Shown: one piece after another, positions 19,955 to 29,127 of the stretch
How positions within the stretch are numbered: position 1 is the stretch's first letter
Layout: each line of letters begins with the position of its first letter
Source: Marinobacter sediminum
GTDB lineage: Bacteria; Pseudomonadota; Gammaproteobacteria; Pseudomonadales; Oleiphilaceae
Direction of reading: 5' to 3'
DNA: 64,000 nucleotides
NCBI RefSeq assembly: GCF_023657445.1
Contig: NZ_JAGTWY010000001.1
Location: 2,108,001 to 2,172,000, forward strand
Program-made: the position numbers and the translations under genes
Notes under the pieces: generated by a model
The model's input: only the letters and a program-made list of their open reading frames with translations
The model's database searches: none
Told to the model about the DNA's origin: nothing

Positions 19955-20088
19955 TTGATCTCACCGCGCGCTCGAGCCCCGTAATGAACGTAAGTCATCG
20001 GATTATGCATGAGAGCTCGCCGGAGACTAGACTCAGGCAAACACCTGTATCCACCCACTTATAATTAAGAACCCATAAAGAGGTTGCG

Positions 20089-22890
20089 ATGTCGCTACCG
20101 CTGGTTGCTTTACTGCCTTTTCTGGGTGCAATATTCGCACCCCTATTCGCCCAGGGCGGCAGAACGGCGATTGCCGTCGCATCTTCTGTACCCGCACTGA
20201 TTGCACTCGCAGCCCTTTTCCCCCATTGGGAAACGCTTGCCGATGGCGGCGTGGTATTGCACAGCTATGAATGGCTGCCGGCACTTGGCCTGTCCTTCAG
20301 TTTCAGACTGGACGGACTGTCTTTATTGTTCGCCCTGCTGATCCTGATCATCGGGCTGCTGATCATTCTCTATGCCCGTTATTACCTAAAAGCTCACGAG
20401 AATGTGGGCAAGTTCTACGCCCTGCTGCTGTGCTTCAAAGGCTCAATGCTGGGTATCGTCCTCTCCAGCAACCTACTGTTAATGATGATTTTCTGGGAAC
20501 TGACCAGTCTCACCTCATTCCTGCTGATCAGTTTCTGGACCCACAAACAGGATGCCCGACGTGGCGCGCGGATGGCTCTGGCGGTGACTGGCGGTGGCGG
20601 ACTTGCACTACTTGCCGGCATACTAATCATTGGCAACATTGTTGGCAGTTTTGAACTCGATGACGTTCTGGCAGCCGGTGAGCAGATCAAGGCCCATGCG
20701 CTTTATCCAATAGCCCTCACCCTGGTATTGCTCGGCGCCTTCACCAAGTCCGCCCAGTTCCCGTTCCATTTCTGGCTACCCCACGCCATGCAGGCACCAA
20801 CGCCTGTCTCGGCATACCTGCACTCGGCTACCATGGTCAAAGCCGGCATATTTCTCATGGCCCGGCTCTATCCGGCGCTGGCGGGAACGGAACAATGGTT
20901 CTATATGGTCAGCTTTACCGGCATGGCCACTCTGCTGATTGGCGCCTACGTCGCCATGTTCAAGCACGACTTGAAAGGCCTCCTGGCCCATTCAACAGTA
21001 AGCCATCTGGGCCTGATAACCCTGCTTTTCGGCATGGGTACCCAGCTTGCGGCCGTTGCGGCGGTCTTCCACGTGATTAACCATGCGATTTTCAAAGCCT
21101 CCCTGTTTATGGCCGCCGGTATCATCGACCACGAAACCGGCACCCGGGATATGCGTCGTATCAATGGCTTGTGGCGCTACATGCCTCACACCGCAACTCT
21201 GGCCATGGTGGCCGCCTCATCCATGGCCGGTATTCCTCTGCTGAACGGTTTCCTGAGCAAAGAAATGTTCTTCGCCGAGTCACTGGAGCTAAACCTCCCG
21301 GGACTTTGGGCGTGGCTGCCACCAATCGTCGCAACCCTCGCCGGTATATTTGCAGTGGCTTACTCGGCCCGATTTATTCACGATGTGTTCTTTAACGGTA
21401 AGCCGGTGGATCTTCCGATCTACCCGCCTCATGAGCCGCCGCGCTACATGAAGTTTCCAGTAGAAATCCTGGTGTTTGCCTGCATCATGGTAGGCCTGTT
21501 CCCCGCCATTTCTGTTGGGCCGCTACTCTTCATGGCAGCCTCAGCAACGCTTGGCGGTGATGTGCCGGAATACACCCTTGCGATTTATCATGGTTTCAAC
21601 CTTCCACTGTTCATGAGCTTTTTGGCGTTTTTCGGTGGTTTGCTCATGTACAGCCAGCGTCAACGCTTTTTCGATTTCCACGCGCGGTTCAAGGAAGTTG
21701 ATGAGAAAGCCGTATTCGAAGCGGTCGTGTTGCGACTGGTTAATCTGGCGAACAGGATTACTACGCTCATGGAGAATGGCTCACTCCAGCGATACGTCAT
21801 GCTGCTTGTCGTTAGTGCCATTGCGGTGGCCGCCATGCCGCTTCTTGGTCTGGGGATCTTTGTTGGCGAAAACGGGCTCAGTCCGGTGGATATGCCAACC
21901 GCTATCGCCGCCGGTGTGCTGATCCTTTGCGCCTTGGCAACTGCGGCCCTGCACCGGCAGCGGTTCTACGCGCTGGTTCTGCTAAGCGTGGTGGGGCTGG
22001 TTGTGGCCCTGGCGTTCGCCCGTTTCTCGGCGCCGGACCTGGCGATGACCCAGCTTTCCGTCGAAGTTGTGACCATTGTTCTGCTCATGCTGGCAATCTT
22101 CTACATGCCTAGCTGGACGCCAATTGAAACACCTCTGGGTCGTCGGCTCCGGGATATTGCCATTGCTGCAGCCGCCGGCATTGGCATGACACTGGTCAGC
22201 CTGGCCATGCTGACCCAACCCTTCAGTTCAATTTCTGATTTCTTCCTGGAAAACAGCAAGTCCGGCGGTGGCGGCACTAATGTGGTCAACGTGATTCTGG
22301 TGGACTTCCGGGGCTTCGATACCTTGGGCGAGATCACCGTTCTCGCCATTGCAGCCCTGGGCATTTACGCCATGCTCAAGAACACAGCCCTGACACCGCC
22401 GCCAAGCGATGGCGAGGGCCATGCCTGGACACGGGATGCCCACCCGCTAATGCTGAGATTGATTGCCAGGCCTATGCTGCCGCTGGCACTGATGGTGTCC
22501 GCGTTCATTTTCCTCCGGGGCCACAATCTGCCTGGCGGTGGCTTCATCGCTGGCCTGGTCACCTCGGTTGCGCTGATCCTCCAGTACATTGCCGCCGGCA
22601 TGAACTGGACCGAGGACAGAATTTCTTTCCGCTATCACAACGTAATCGGTCTGGGACTGCTGTTCGCGACCATTGCCGGCGCCGGGAGCTTCGCCTTCGG
22701 CTATCCGTTCCTGACATCCACGTTCGATTACATAACCTGGCCGTTGGTAGGCAAGTTCGAGGTTGCCTCTGCCCTGGTATTTGACCTTGGCGTCTATCTG
22801 ACGGTTGTAGGAGCAACCTTGCTTGCACTGGTAAGTATCGGCCGACTGTCTCCCCACTCCGCCATCAAGAGTAAAAAGGAGGGTGCGTAA
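20089..22890 (+). CDS. mnhA: Fused MrpA-MrpB subunit of Na+/H+ antiporter (first Mrp operon)
   Basis: A 933-residue integral membrane protein, the large subunit of a multisubunit cation/proton antiporter. Residues 1 to about 500 form the complex-I NuoL-like antiporter domain with the Glu helix MIFWELTSLTSFLLI and the signature FTKSAQFPFHFWLPHAM near 219. MbhD- and MbhE-like helices follow (APDLAMTQLSVEVVT, VNVILVDFRGFDTLGEI). From about 784 the protein continues into a complete MrpB domain (FLRGHNLPGGGFIAGLV). This fusion defines the six-gene group 2 Mrp type. GAGG precedes the ATG, and the stop TAA shares its last A with the ATG of the next gene. Confidence 0.95.
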   Translation: MSLPLVALLPFLGAIFAPLFAQGGRTAIAVASSVPALIALAALFPHWETLADGGVVLHSYEWLPALGLSFSFRLDGLSLLFALLILIIGLLIILYARYYLKAHENVGKFYALLLCFKGSMLGIVLSSNLLLMMIFWELTSLTSFLLISFWTHKQDARRGARMALAVTGGGGLALLAGILIIGNIVGSFELDDVLAAGEQIKAHALYPIALTLVLLGAFTKSAQFPFHFWLPHAMQAPTPVSAYLHSATMVKAGIFLMARLYPALAGTEQWFYMVSFTGMATLLIGAYVAMFKHDLKGLLAHSTVSHLGLITLLFGMGTQLAAVAAVFHVINHAIFKASLFMAAGIIDHETGTRDMRRINGLWRYMPHTATLAMVAASSMAGIPLLNGFLSKEMFFAESLELNLPGLWAWLPPIVATLAGIFAVAYSARFIHDVFFNGKPVDLPIYPPHEPPRYMKFPVEILVFACIMVGLFPAISVGPLLFMAASATLGGDVPEYTLAIYHGFNLPLFMSFLAFFGGLLMYSQRQRFFDFHARFKEVDEKAVFEAVVLRLVNLANRITTLMENGSLQRYVMLLVVSAIAVAAMPLLGLGIFVGENGLSPVDMPTAIAAGVLILCALATAALHRQRFYALVLLSVVGLVVALAFARFSAPDLAMTQLSVEVVTIVLLMLAIFYMPSWTPIETPLGRRLRDIAIAAAAGIGMTLVSLAMLTQPFSSISDFFLENSKSGGGGTNVVNVILVDFRGFDTLGEITVLAIAALGIYAMLKNTALTPPPSDGEGHAWTRDAHPLMLRLIARPMLPLALMVSAFIFLRGHNLPGGGFIAGLVTSVALILQYIAAGMNWTEDRISFRYHNVIGLGLLFATIAGAGSFAFGYPFLTSTFDYITWPLVGKFEVASALVFDLGVYLTVVGATLLALVSIGRLSPHSAIKSKKEGA

Positions 22891-23255
22891 TGGAGCTTGT
22901 TTTCGCACTGGTAATTGGCGCCCTGACGGCATCCGGCGTCTATCTTATTCTGCGGGCTCGCACCTTCCCAGTGGTGGTTGGCCTGACCCTGCTGTCTTAC
23001 GGCGTGAACCTGTTTCTGTTCTCCAGCGGACGCCTGGCAACGGGCCAGCAGCCGGTCATCGGCACCGCAGCTAGCTATTCAGATCCGCTGCCACAAGCGC
23101 TGGTACTGACCGCTATCGTGATTGGCTTTGCAATGACTGCGTTCGTTGTCGTGCTGTCTCTGCGTAACCTGGCAGACAACGAGGACGACCACGTGGATGG
23201 AGAACAACCCTACAAATCGCCCGCTCCGGAAGAAGGGGAGGTAACCGGTAAATGA
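22890..23255 (+). CDS. mnhC: Na+/H+ antiporter subunit C (first Mrp operon)
   Basis: A 121-residue membrane protein homologous to complex-I NuoK, with three membrane helices. The conserved core VVVGLTLLSYGVNLFLF and the segment DPLPQALVLTAIVIGFAMTA are diagnostic. Its ATG overlaps the MrpAB stop by one base, and its own stop overlaps mnhD by 4 nt, so translation is coupled throughout the operon. The C-terminal tail is charged and cytoplasmic. Confidence 0.95.
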   Translation: MELVFALVIGALTASGVYLILRARTFPVVVGLTLLSYGVNLFLFSSGRLATGQQPVIGTAASYSDPLPQALVLTAIVIGFAMTAFVVVLSLRNLADNEDDHVDGEQPYKSPAPEEGEVTGK

Positions 23256-24769
23256 ACCACTGGCTTACCGCTCCTATTCTGATTCCCCTGTTAGGCGGCA
23301 TTCTTCAGGCCCTCATGGGCTATGCCCCCATCAGTCTGCGCCGGACACTGGCACTGGCTACGACAGTCCTTATGCTGGTTTCTGCCATAGTGCTTCTGGT
23401 ACTGGCGGACGACGGCAGCTACCGGATCTATGCGTTTGGCAACTGGCAGCCGCCGTTCGGGATTGTCCTTGTGCTGGACCGCCTTGCCGCCCTGATGCTG
23501 ATCGTGACAGCCGTTCTGGCCCTGTTCTGTCACATCTATTCTATCGGCGGTGCCGACGAGGGCAATCGCCAGTTCCACGCGCTGTTTCTGTTCCAGCTAA
23601 TGGGCCTGAACATTGCATTCCTTACCGGTGACCTGTTCAACCTGTTTGTTGCTTTCGAGGTGCTCCTTATTGCCTCGTATGGTTTGTTGATGCATGGCGG
23701 CGGCACGGTAAGAACCGTTCCTGGCCTGCACTACGTTGTACTGAACCTGGTTGGCTCTGCGGTGTTCCTGATCAGTGTCGGCATGATCTACAGCGTCACC
23801 GGGACCCTGAACATGGCAGATCTGGCGGTCAAGATACCCCAGGTTTCCGGCGAAGGCCTGAACATCGTCAAGGCCGGTGGCATGATGTTGCTGGTGGTAT
23901 TCGGTCTGAAGGCCGCTATCCTGCCCCTCTGCTTCTGGCTTCCCCGGGCCTATTCAAAAGCCACCGCACCGGTCGCTGCCCTGTTCGCAGTGATGACCAA
24001 GGTTGGCATTTACGCCATTTTGCGGGTGTATCTGCTGATTTTCGGCGACGATGCCGGCGAGCTCGCCAATCTCGGCATGGACTGGCTCTTCCCTATTGCC
24101 CTGGCTACCCTTGCCATGGGTGTTATCGGCGCGCTGGGATCCGGCAGTCTGAAAACACTGGTCGCCTGGCAGGTCATCATTTCTGTAGGCACATTGCTGG
24201 CTCCGATTGCACTTGGCTCCGAAGCCGGCCTGTCCGCTGCTCTTTTCTACCTGCTTAGCACCACCTGGACGGTTGGTGGCCTGTTCCTTGTTTCGGAGCT
24301 GGTAGCTAACCAGCGCGGCTCGGCCCAGGACCGTATTGTTACCGCGCCAAAAATGCAGAACCGCACCTTCCTCAGTGTCCTGTTCCTGGTTGGGGCCGTT
24401 GCTGCAGCGGGCCTGCCACCCCTGAGTGGCTTCTTCGGCAAGGTACTGATCCTACAATCCGTTGAGCCGGGAACCGAGATGGCCTGGCTCTGGTCAGTAC
24501 TTCTGATCGGCAGCTTCCTGACCGTTATCGCCTATAGTCGCGCTGGCAGCATTGTTTTTTGGCGCACGGTCGATGGCCATCTGGAAACACCGGACCCGCT
24601 CAACGGCCGGATTTCTGTTGCAGCCGGCGCACTTACCGCACTGGCGGTGGTGATGGTTGTGCTCGCCGGACCTATTACACGTTACACCGATGCAACGGCG
24701 GCGCAGCTGCACAATAACGATGCCTATATCGAAATTTTGCAAACGCCCATGGTCAGGGAGGATAGCTAA
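23252..24769 (+). CDS. mnhD: Na+/H+ antiporter subunit D (first Mrp operon)
   Basis: A 505-residue NuoN/NuoM-like antiporter subunit with about fourteen membrane helices. The family markers are GDLFNLFVAFEVLLIASYGLL with the buried Glu, and FGLKAAILPLCFWLPRAY with the Lys of the proton path. It works together with MrpA in cation/proton exchange. The gene overlaps mnhC upstream (ATGA) and mnhE downstream by one base. Confidence 0.95.
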   Translation: MNHWLTAPILIPLLGGILQALMGYAPISLRRTLALATTVLMLVSAIVLLVLADDGSYRIYAFGNWQPPFGIVLVLDRLAALMLIVTAVLALFCHIYSIGGADEGNRQFHALFLFQLMGLNIAFLTGDLFNLFVAFEVLLIASYGLLMHGGGTVRTVPGLHYVVLNLVGSAVFLISVGMIYSVTGTLNMADLAVKIPQVSGEGLNIVKAGGMMLLVVFGLKAAILPLCFWLPRAYSKATAPVAALFAVMTKVGIYAILRVYLLIFGDDAGELANLGMDWLFPIALATLAMGVIGALGSGSLKTLVAWQVIISVGTLLAPIALGSEAGLSAALFYLLSTTWTVGGLFLVSELVANQRGSAQDRIVTAPKMQNRTFLSVLFLVGAVAAAGLPPLSGFFGKVLILQSVEPGTEMAWLWSVLLIGSFLTVIAYSRAGSIVFWRTVDGHLETPDPLNGRISVAAGALTALAVVMVVLAGPITRYTDATAAQLHNNDAYIEILQTPMVREDS

Positions 24770-25257
24770 TGCTTGATCGCCTCAGTTTTCCCCAGCCCTG
24801 GCTGAGCCTGATCCTTTTTGTCACCTGGCAGTTTCTGAGTGATGGTATCAGCGGCGGCAGTGTCGTACTGGGCATAATCCTGGCGTGGGGTATACCGCAG
24901 ATGACCCAGGGTTTTTGGCCTGATCCGCCAGCATTCATCAAGGCCTGGCGAATGCCCGCGTACCTGTTGCGAGTAGTCTGGGATATTGTCGTGGCCAGCG
25001 TCGAAGTGGCAAAACTCATACTCGGCCCGCGCCAGGCGCGCCCTGCGTTCATCTGTTATCCCCTGGAGCTGGAGCACCCCCTTGCCATCACCATTTTGGC
25101 CAGCACCATTTCCCTGACGCCCGGCACCGTGAGCGCTGATGTCAGCGATGACAACAAGCTGCTGCTGATTCATGCGCTTGACGCGGAAGATGATCAGGAA
25201 GTCGTCGACACGATTCGACACCGTTACGAGAAGCCTCTGCTGGAGATGTTCCAATGA
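24769..25257 (+). CDS. mnhE: Na+/H+ antiporter subunit E (first Mrp operon)
   Basis: A 162-residue subunit with two or three N-terminal membrane helices and a cytoplasmic domain. The MrpE hallmark is present: the strand-like ISLTPGTVSADVSDDNKLLLIHALD followed by an acidic helical tail. MrpE has no counterpart in complex I and is needed for full antiport in studied systems. The start overlaps the mnhD stop and the stop overlaps mnhF as ATGA. Confidence 0.94.
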   Translation: MLDRLSFPQPWLSLILFVTWQFLSDGISGGSVVLGIILAWGIPQMTQGFWPDPPAFIKAWRMPAYLLRVVWDIVVASVEVAKLILGPRQARPAFICYPLELEHPLAITILASTISLTPGTVSADVSDDNKLLLIHALDAEDDQEVVDTIRHRYEKPLLEMFQ

Positions 25258-25523
25258 TGGTTACCGCTCTCTACATCACCATTGCCATGGTCACATTGGC
25301 TGCGCTTTTGAACGTGTACCGACTGATCAAAGGCCCGGACGCACCGGATAGAGTTTTGGCCCTCGACACACTCTACATCAACGCCATCGCGCTGATTATT
25401 CTACTCGGCATAACGCTAGGAACGCGGATGTACCTTGAAGCTGCCCTGCTTATTGCCGTTATGGGGTTTGTCGGGACCGTCGCCATGGCAAAATACCTGA
25501 AACGGGGCAGTGTCATTGAGTAA
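25254..25523 (+). CDS. mnhF: Na+/H+ antiporter subunit F (first Mrp operon)
   Basis: An 89-residue membrane protein with three helices. The MrpF motif YRLIKGPDAPDRVLALDTLYINAIA, containing the conserved Asp-Arg, is clear, as is the AVMGFVGTVAMAKYL helix with conserved Gly. It overlaps mnhE by 4 nt. A 42-nt gap with its own ribosome site (GGAGG) follows before mnhG. Confidence 0.94.
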   Translation: MMVTALYITIAMVTLAALLNVYRLIKGPDAPDRVLALDTLYINAIALIILLGITLGTRMYLEAALLIAVMGFVGTVAMAKYLKRGSVIE

Positions 25524-25565
25524 GCCCATGCCAAGCACAACCCCCGCTCCTGGAGGAAACATTGA

Positions 25566-25898
25566 ATGAACCCGTTCGCTGAATACGCTATTTGCCTGCT
25601 GCTGCTAATCGGCGGTGCGTTTACCCTGATTGGCGCCATTGGCCTCGCCCGCCTCCCGGACTTTTTTACACGCCTGCATGGACCAACCAAGGCCACCACG
25701 GTTGGAGTAGGCGCCATCGTGATCAGCTCAGTGATCTACTTCAGCACGCTTGGACAAGGCATTGGTATTGAAGAAATCCTGATCACGGCCTTTCTGTTCA
25801 TGACCGCGCCCATAAGTGCCAACTTCCTGGCGAAAGCCGCCATGCATTTGAAGGTCAAAACCACAGAAAATACTCGGGGCTACCCCTGGGATCAATGA
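25566..25898 (+). CDS. mnhG: Na+/H+ antiporter subunit G (first Mrp operon)
   Basis: A 110-residue, three-helix subunit and the last gene of the first Mrp operon. The MrpG motif GLARLPDFFTRLHGPTKATT and the LFMTAPISANFLAKAA helix are diagnostic. CTGGAGG lies about 9 nt before the ATG. The operon seems to end here: the next 115 nt hold no clear hairpin terminator, and the second Mrp operon begins with its own AAGGAG site. Confidence 0.94.
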   Translation: MNPFAEYAICLLLLIGGAFTLIGAIGLARLPDFFTRLHGPTKATTVGVGAIVISSVIYFSTLGQGIGIEEILITAFLFMTAPISANFLAKAAMHLKVKTTENTRGYPWDQ

Positions 25899-26013
25899 GT
25901 CATCCGAGAATTTTTAGAACTTTTTGTGCCATGGAATCGTATACAAGACTTCTGATTTAAACCGCCGTTAACTGCAGAACGTTTTAGCTTGGGTCTTAAA
26001 GGAGCACCCTCGA

Positions 26014-28323
26014 ATGATGTTACTGGCTGTGCTATCCGGTTTTCTGCTGGCGGTCGCTGTACCAGCGCTTCATCGTGTGACAGGCCACTACATCGGCTGG
26101 GTGTTGGCACTGCTGCCGGCTTTGCTTACCGCGTATTTTGCCAGTCTGATCCCCGCAATCAGCGATGGTGAAATCCTTCTGATTGAAAACCAGTGGATGC
26201 CCGGCCTCGGGGTATCCCTCGATTTCATGGTTGATGGTCTGTCTCTGGTTTTTGCTCTGCTGATCAGTGGTATCGGCACGTTCATCCTTATCTATGCCGG
26301 TTCTTACCTCAAAGGTCATAAGGATCTCGCCAGGTTCTACGTCACCATGTTGTCGTTCATGGCCTCGATGCTCGGGTTGGTGTTGTCCGATAATCTCATA
26401 ACTTTTTTCGTATTCTGGGAACTAACCAGCATCACCTCCTACATCTTGATCGGCTTCAACCATGAAGATGCCGAGGCGAGAAAGTGTGCCCTCCAGGGCC
26501 TGTTTGTCACAGCGGGCGGCGGCTTGGTTTTAATGGCTGGTTTGATCCTGCTGATCTTTATCACCGGCAGTTATTCGTTTTCTGAAATTCTTGCTTCAGA
26601 TTTACCGATTCAAGAACACAGCTTCTACCTCGCTGCCGTCGTCTGCATACTGATAGGTGCGTTTACCAAGTCAGCCCAAGTGCCTTTCCATTTCTGGCTT
26701 CCGAACGCCATGGCCGCGCCGACTCCGGTTTCGGCCTATTTGCACTCTGCAACCATGGTCAAGGCCGGTATCTATTTGCTGGCACGCCTGAATCCTTCCA
26801 TGGGTGAGGGGGTGCCATGGAGCTATGCGCTGGTGATTTTTGGTGCGGCAACCATGCTCACTGGCGCATACCTGGCATTCAGCAGCACCGGCATCAAAAA
26901 GGTTCTGGCCTACTCCACGGTGATGGCTCTGGGCACCCTCACCATGTTGATAGGGGTTGGAACGGAACTGGCAATCACGGCTTTTATCTGTGTCCTGGTC
27001 GCTCACTCTCTGTACAAGGGTGCGCTGTTCATGCTCGCAGGTGCACTGGACCATGAAACCGGCACCAAAGACATCACGAAAATGGGTGGCCTTTGGCGCA
27101 GCATGCCCAAGACCGCAATGATTACCTGTCTGGCTGCATTGTCTTTGGCAGGTCTCCCGCCACTTTTTGGATTCGTGGCCAAGGAATTAATGTTTGAGTC
27201 GCTGATCAATTCGCCCTTGTGGTCCTGGGGACTACTGGCGGCTGCTGTCGCCTCGTCAATTCTGGTCGTTACCGTGGCTGGCCTGGTGTTTATAAAGCCC
27301 TTTTTCGGGCCAACCCGAACCACCCCGAAACAACCCCATGATGCTCCCTTCGCCATGCTGGTTGGCCCGGCTGTCTTGTCCCTGATTGCCCTGATCTTCG
27401 GCATAGCGCCGTTTCTGCCCGCAACTTCCGTGCTGGATGCGGCGATTTCCTCAGTTTATGGCAGCACAGTGCAGAGCTCCCTCGCTCTGTGGCATGGAGT
27501 TAATGTCCCGTTGATGCTTTCTGCCGCCAGCCTGCTGGGAGGATCATTACTTCTTTATGCCTGGCAGCGGCTCCAACCGACGCTCTATGCCATTAACACC
27601 GCTGGCAGCCGCGTTGGCCCGGAGGCAGGATATTTCCGTTTCATGCTCGGTATTACCCAGGTAGCAAACTGGCAGACACGGCTGCTGCAAAATGGTGTTC
27701 TCGGGATCTATTTGCTGATCACCGTCCTTGTGACCTTCGGCGCGACCGGCTACACGCTGCTTACCCGGCACGGCTTCCATCTGGATTTTGATTTCAGCGA
27801 CGGCTATTTTTACGAATTTGGAATCGCACTTCTAATCGTGGCCGCGACCGTATTTGCCAGTGTCACCAGGTCCCGGCTCGGATCGGTTGCTTCCGTCGGT
27901 GTACTCGGTTTCGGGGTAGCGTTGATCTTCATCCACTTCAGTGCCCCGGATCTGGGAATTACCCAACTCCTCGTTGAGACTCTCACCGTCATCCTACTGG
28001 TACTGGTGCTCTTCAAACTTCCACCGTTCGTCAATCTTTCATCCCCGTGGGAACGTTACCGTGACCTGGCGGTCGCAGTGTTTGCAGGCGTGATCATGAC
28101 CCTGCTCATGCTAGCCGTGCTGGATATCCAGTACTTTGACAGCATTTCAAGTTACTACATTGAGAACAGTTATGGCCTGGCCTTCGGAAAGAACATAGTC
28201 AATGTGATTCTGGTGGACTTCCGGCAACTGGACACATTGGGGGAGATCTTTGTTCTGGCCCTTGCCGCCATGGGGGTTTACTCCATGATCAAGCTCAGGG
28301 CGGAGGATCAGCACAAGCCATGA
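26014..28323 (+). CDS. mnhA: Na+/H+ antiporter subunit A, unfused (second Mrp operon)
   Basis: A 769-residue MrpA of the group 1 type. It carries the NuoL-like domain with the Glu helix FFVFWELTSITSYILI and signature FTKSAQVPFHFWLPNAM near 218. The MbhD/MbhE-like C-terminal helices (SAPDLGITQLLVETLTVI, VNVILVDFRQLDTLGEI) follow, and the protein ends before any MrpB domain. AAGGAG precedes the ATG at 26014 by about 10 nt. The stop overlaps mnhB by 4 nt. It is clearly related to, but well diverged from, the fused subunit in the first operon. Confidence 0.95.
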   Translation: MMLLAVLSGFLLAVAVPALHRVTGHYIGWVLALLPALLTAYFASLIPAISDGEILLIENQWMPGLGVSLDFMVDGLSLVFALLISGIGTFILIYAGSYLKGHKDLARFYVTMLSFMASMLGLVLSDNLITFFVFWELTSITSYILIGFNHEDAEARKCALQGLFVTAGGGLVLMAGLILLIFITGSYSFSEILASDLPIQEHSFYLAAVVCILIGAFTKSAQVPFHFWLPNAMAAPTPVSAYLHSATMVKAGIYLLARLNPSMGEGVPWSYALVIFGAATMLTGAYLAFSSTGIKKVLAYSTVMALGTLTMLIGVGTELAITAFICVLVAHSLYKGALFMLAGALDHETGTKDITKMGGLWRSMPKTAMITCLAALSLAGLPPLFGFVAKELMFESLINSPLWSWGLLAAAVASSILVVTVAGLVFIKPFFGPTRTTPKQPHDAPFAMLVGPAVLSLIALIFGIAPFLPATSVLDAAISSVYGSTVQSSLALWHGVNVPLMLSAASLLGGSLLLYAWQRLQPTLYAINTAGSRVGPEAGYFRFMLGITQVANWQTRLLQNGVLGIYLLITVLVTFGATGYTLLTRHGFHLDFDFSDGYFYEFGIALLIVAATVFASVTRSRLGSVASVGVLGFGVALIFIHFSAPDLGITQLLVETLTVILLVLVLFKLPPFVNLSSPWERYRDLAVAVFAGVIMTLLMLAVLDIQYFDSISSYYIENSYGLAFGKNIVNVILVDFRQLDTLGEIFVLALAAMGVYSMIKLRAEDQHKP

Positions 28324-28745
28324 AATCCAACACCCTCATTCTTCACACCGCAGCATTGGCCATCATGCCGCTGCAACTGATGTTTTCAGTGTTCCTGCTC
28401 CTGCGCGGACACGACGAACCCGGCGGTGGGTTCATCGGCGGGCTGGTTGCCGCAAGCGCTTTCGTGCTTTATGCCTTCGCCTTCGGGGCTGAATCAACTC
28501 GCAAGATACTGCGCGTCAGTCCACGAGATCTTCTGGCGGCTGGATTACTGTTTGGCCTGGCCTCGACCATCCCCGCGTTATGGTCTGGCCAGACCATGCT
28601 CACCGCTCACTGGTGGGAAGTTCCGCTACCCGGTGAAGGCTATCTGAAGTTATCAACCGTGCTGGTTTTCGACATTGGCGTCTACCTGGCCGTCCTGGGC
28701 ACGCTAATGACCTTTGTGATCGGTCTGATGGAGTCTGAAGAATGA
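28320..28745 (+). CDS. mnhB: Na+/H+ antiporter subunit B (second Mrp operon)
   Basis: A 141-residue, four-helix stand-alone MrpB. Motif [20 protein letters not shown] matches the C-terminal part of the fused MrpAB protein of the neighbouring operon (GHNLPGGGFIAG), showing directly that the same domain is separate here and fused there. Overlaps mnhA by 4 nt; 34 nt separate it from mnhC. Confidence 0.95.
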   Translation: MKSNTLILHTAALAIMPLQLMFSVFLLLRGHDEPGGGFIGGLVAASAFVLYAFAFGAESTRKILRVSPRDLLAAGLLFGLASTIPALWSGQTMLTAHWWEVPLPGEGYLKLSTVLVFDIGVYLAVLGTLMTFVIGLMESEE

Positions 28746-28779
28746 CGCGAATACCATTTTGCAAGGAGGGAGAGCCTCG

Positions 28780-29127
28780 ATGGAAACCATGATGGCCTAC
28801 GTCGTTGGTGTCCTTTTTGCTGCCGGCATTTATATGATGCTGAGGCGCTCCATCGTAAAACTTGTCATCGGTCTGATCATTCTGAGCAATGCAGCGAATC
28901 TGCTGATTTTCGTAGTCTCAGGTTTGACACGAGGCGCACCGCCACTCATTCCTGACGGCGCAAACGAAGTCGTCGGGGCAGTGGCTGACCCTCTACCCCA
29001 GGCGCTCATCCTCACGGCGATCGTGATTGCATTCAGCGTACTGGCCTTCGCAGTGGTTCTGATCCGGCGTGCATACGAAGTGGTTGGAACCGATGATCTT
29101 GACAAGATGAAGGATACGGATACTTGA
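28780..29127 (+). CDS. mnhC: Na+/H+ antiporter subunit C (second Mrp operon)
   Basis: A 115-residue NuoK-like subunit started at the ATG at 28780, behind a strong GGAGGGAG site. Three membrane helices include [20 protein letters not shown], and the conserved segment [20 protein letters not shown] is present. The stop overlaps mnhD by 4 nt. Confidence 0.95.
   Translation: METMMAYVVGVLFAAGIYMMLRRSIVKLVIGLIILSNAANLLIFVVSGLTRGAPPLIPDGANEVVGAVADPLPQALILTAIVIAFSVLAFAVVLIRRAYEVVGTDDLDKMKDTDT

Noticed and set aside
25899..26013. Possible GAACTT-type extracytoplasmic sigma promoter before the second Mrp operon
   Set aside because: A GAACTT-like element is present, but no matching -10 sequence lies at the expected distance, so I do not call it.
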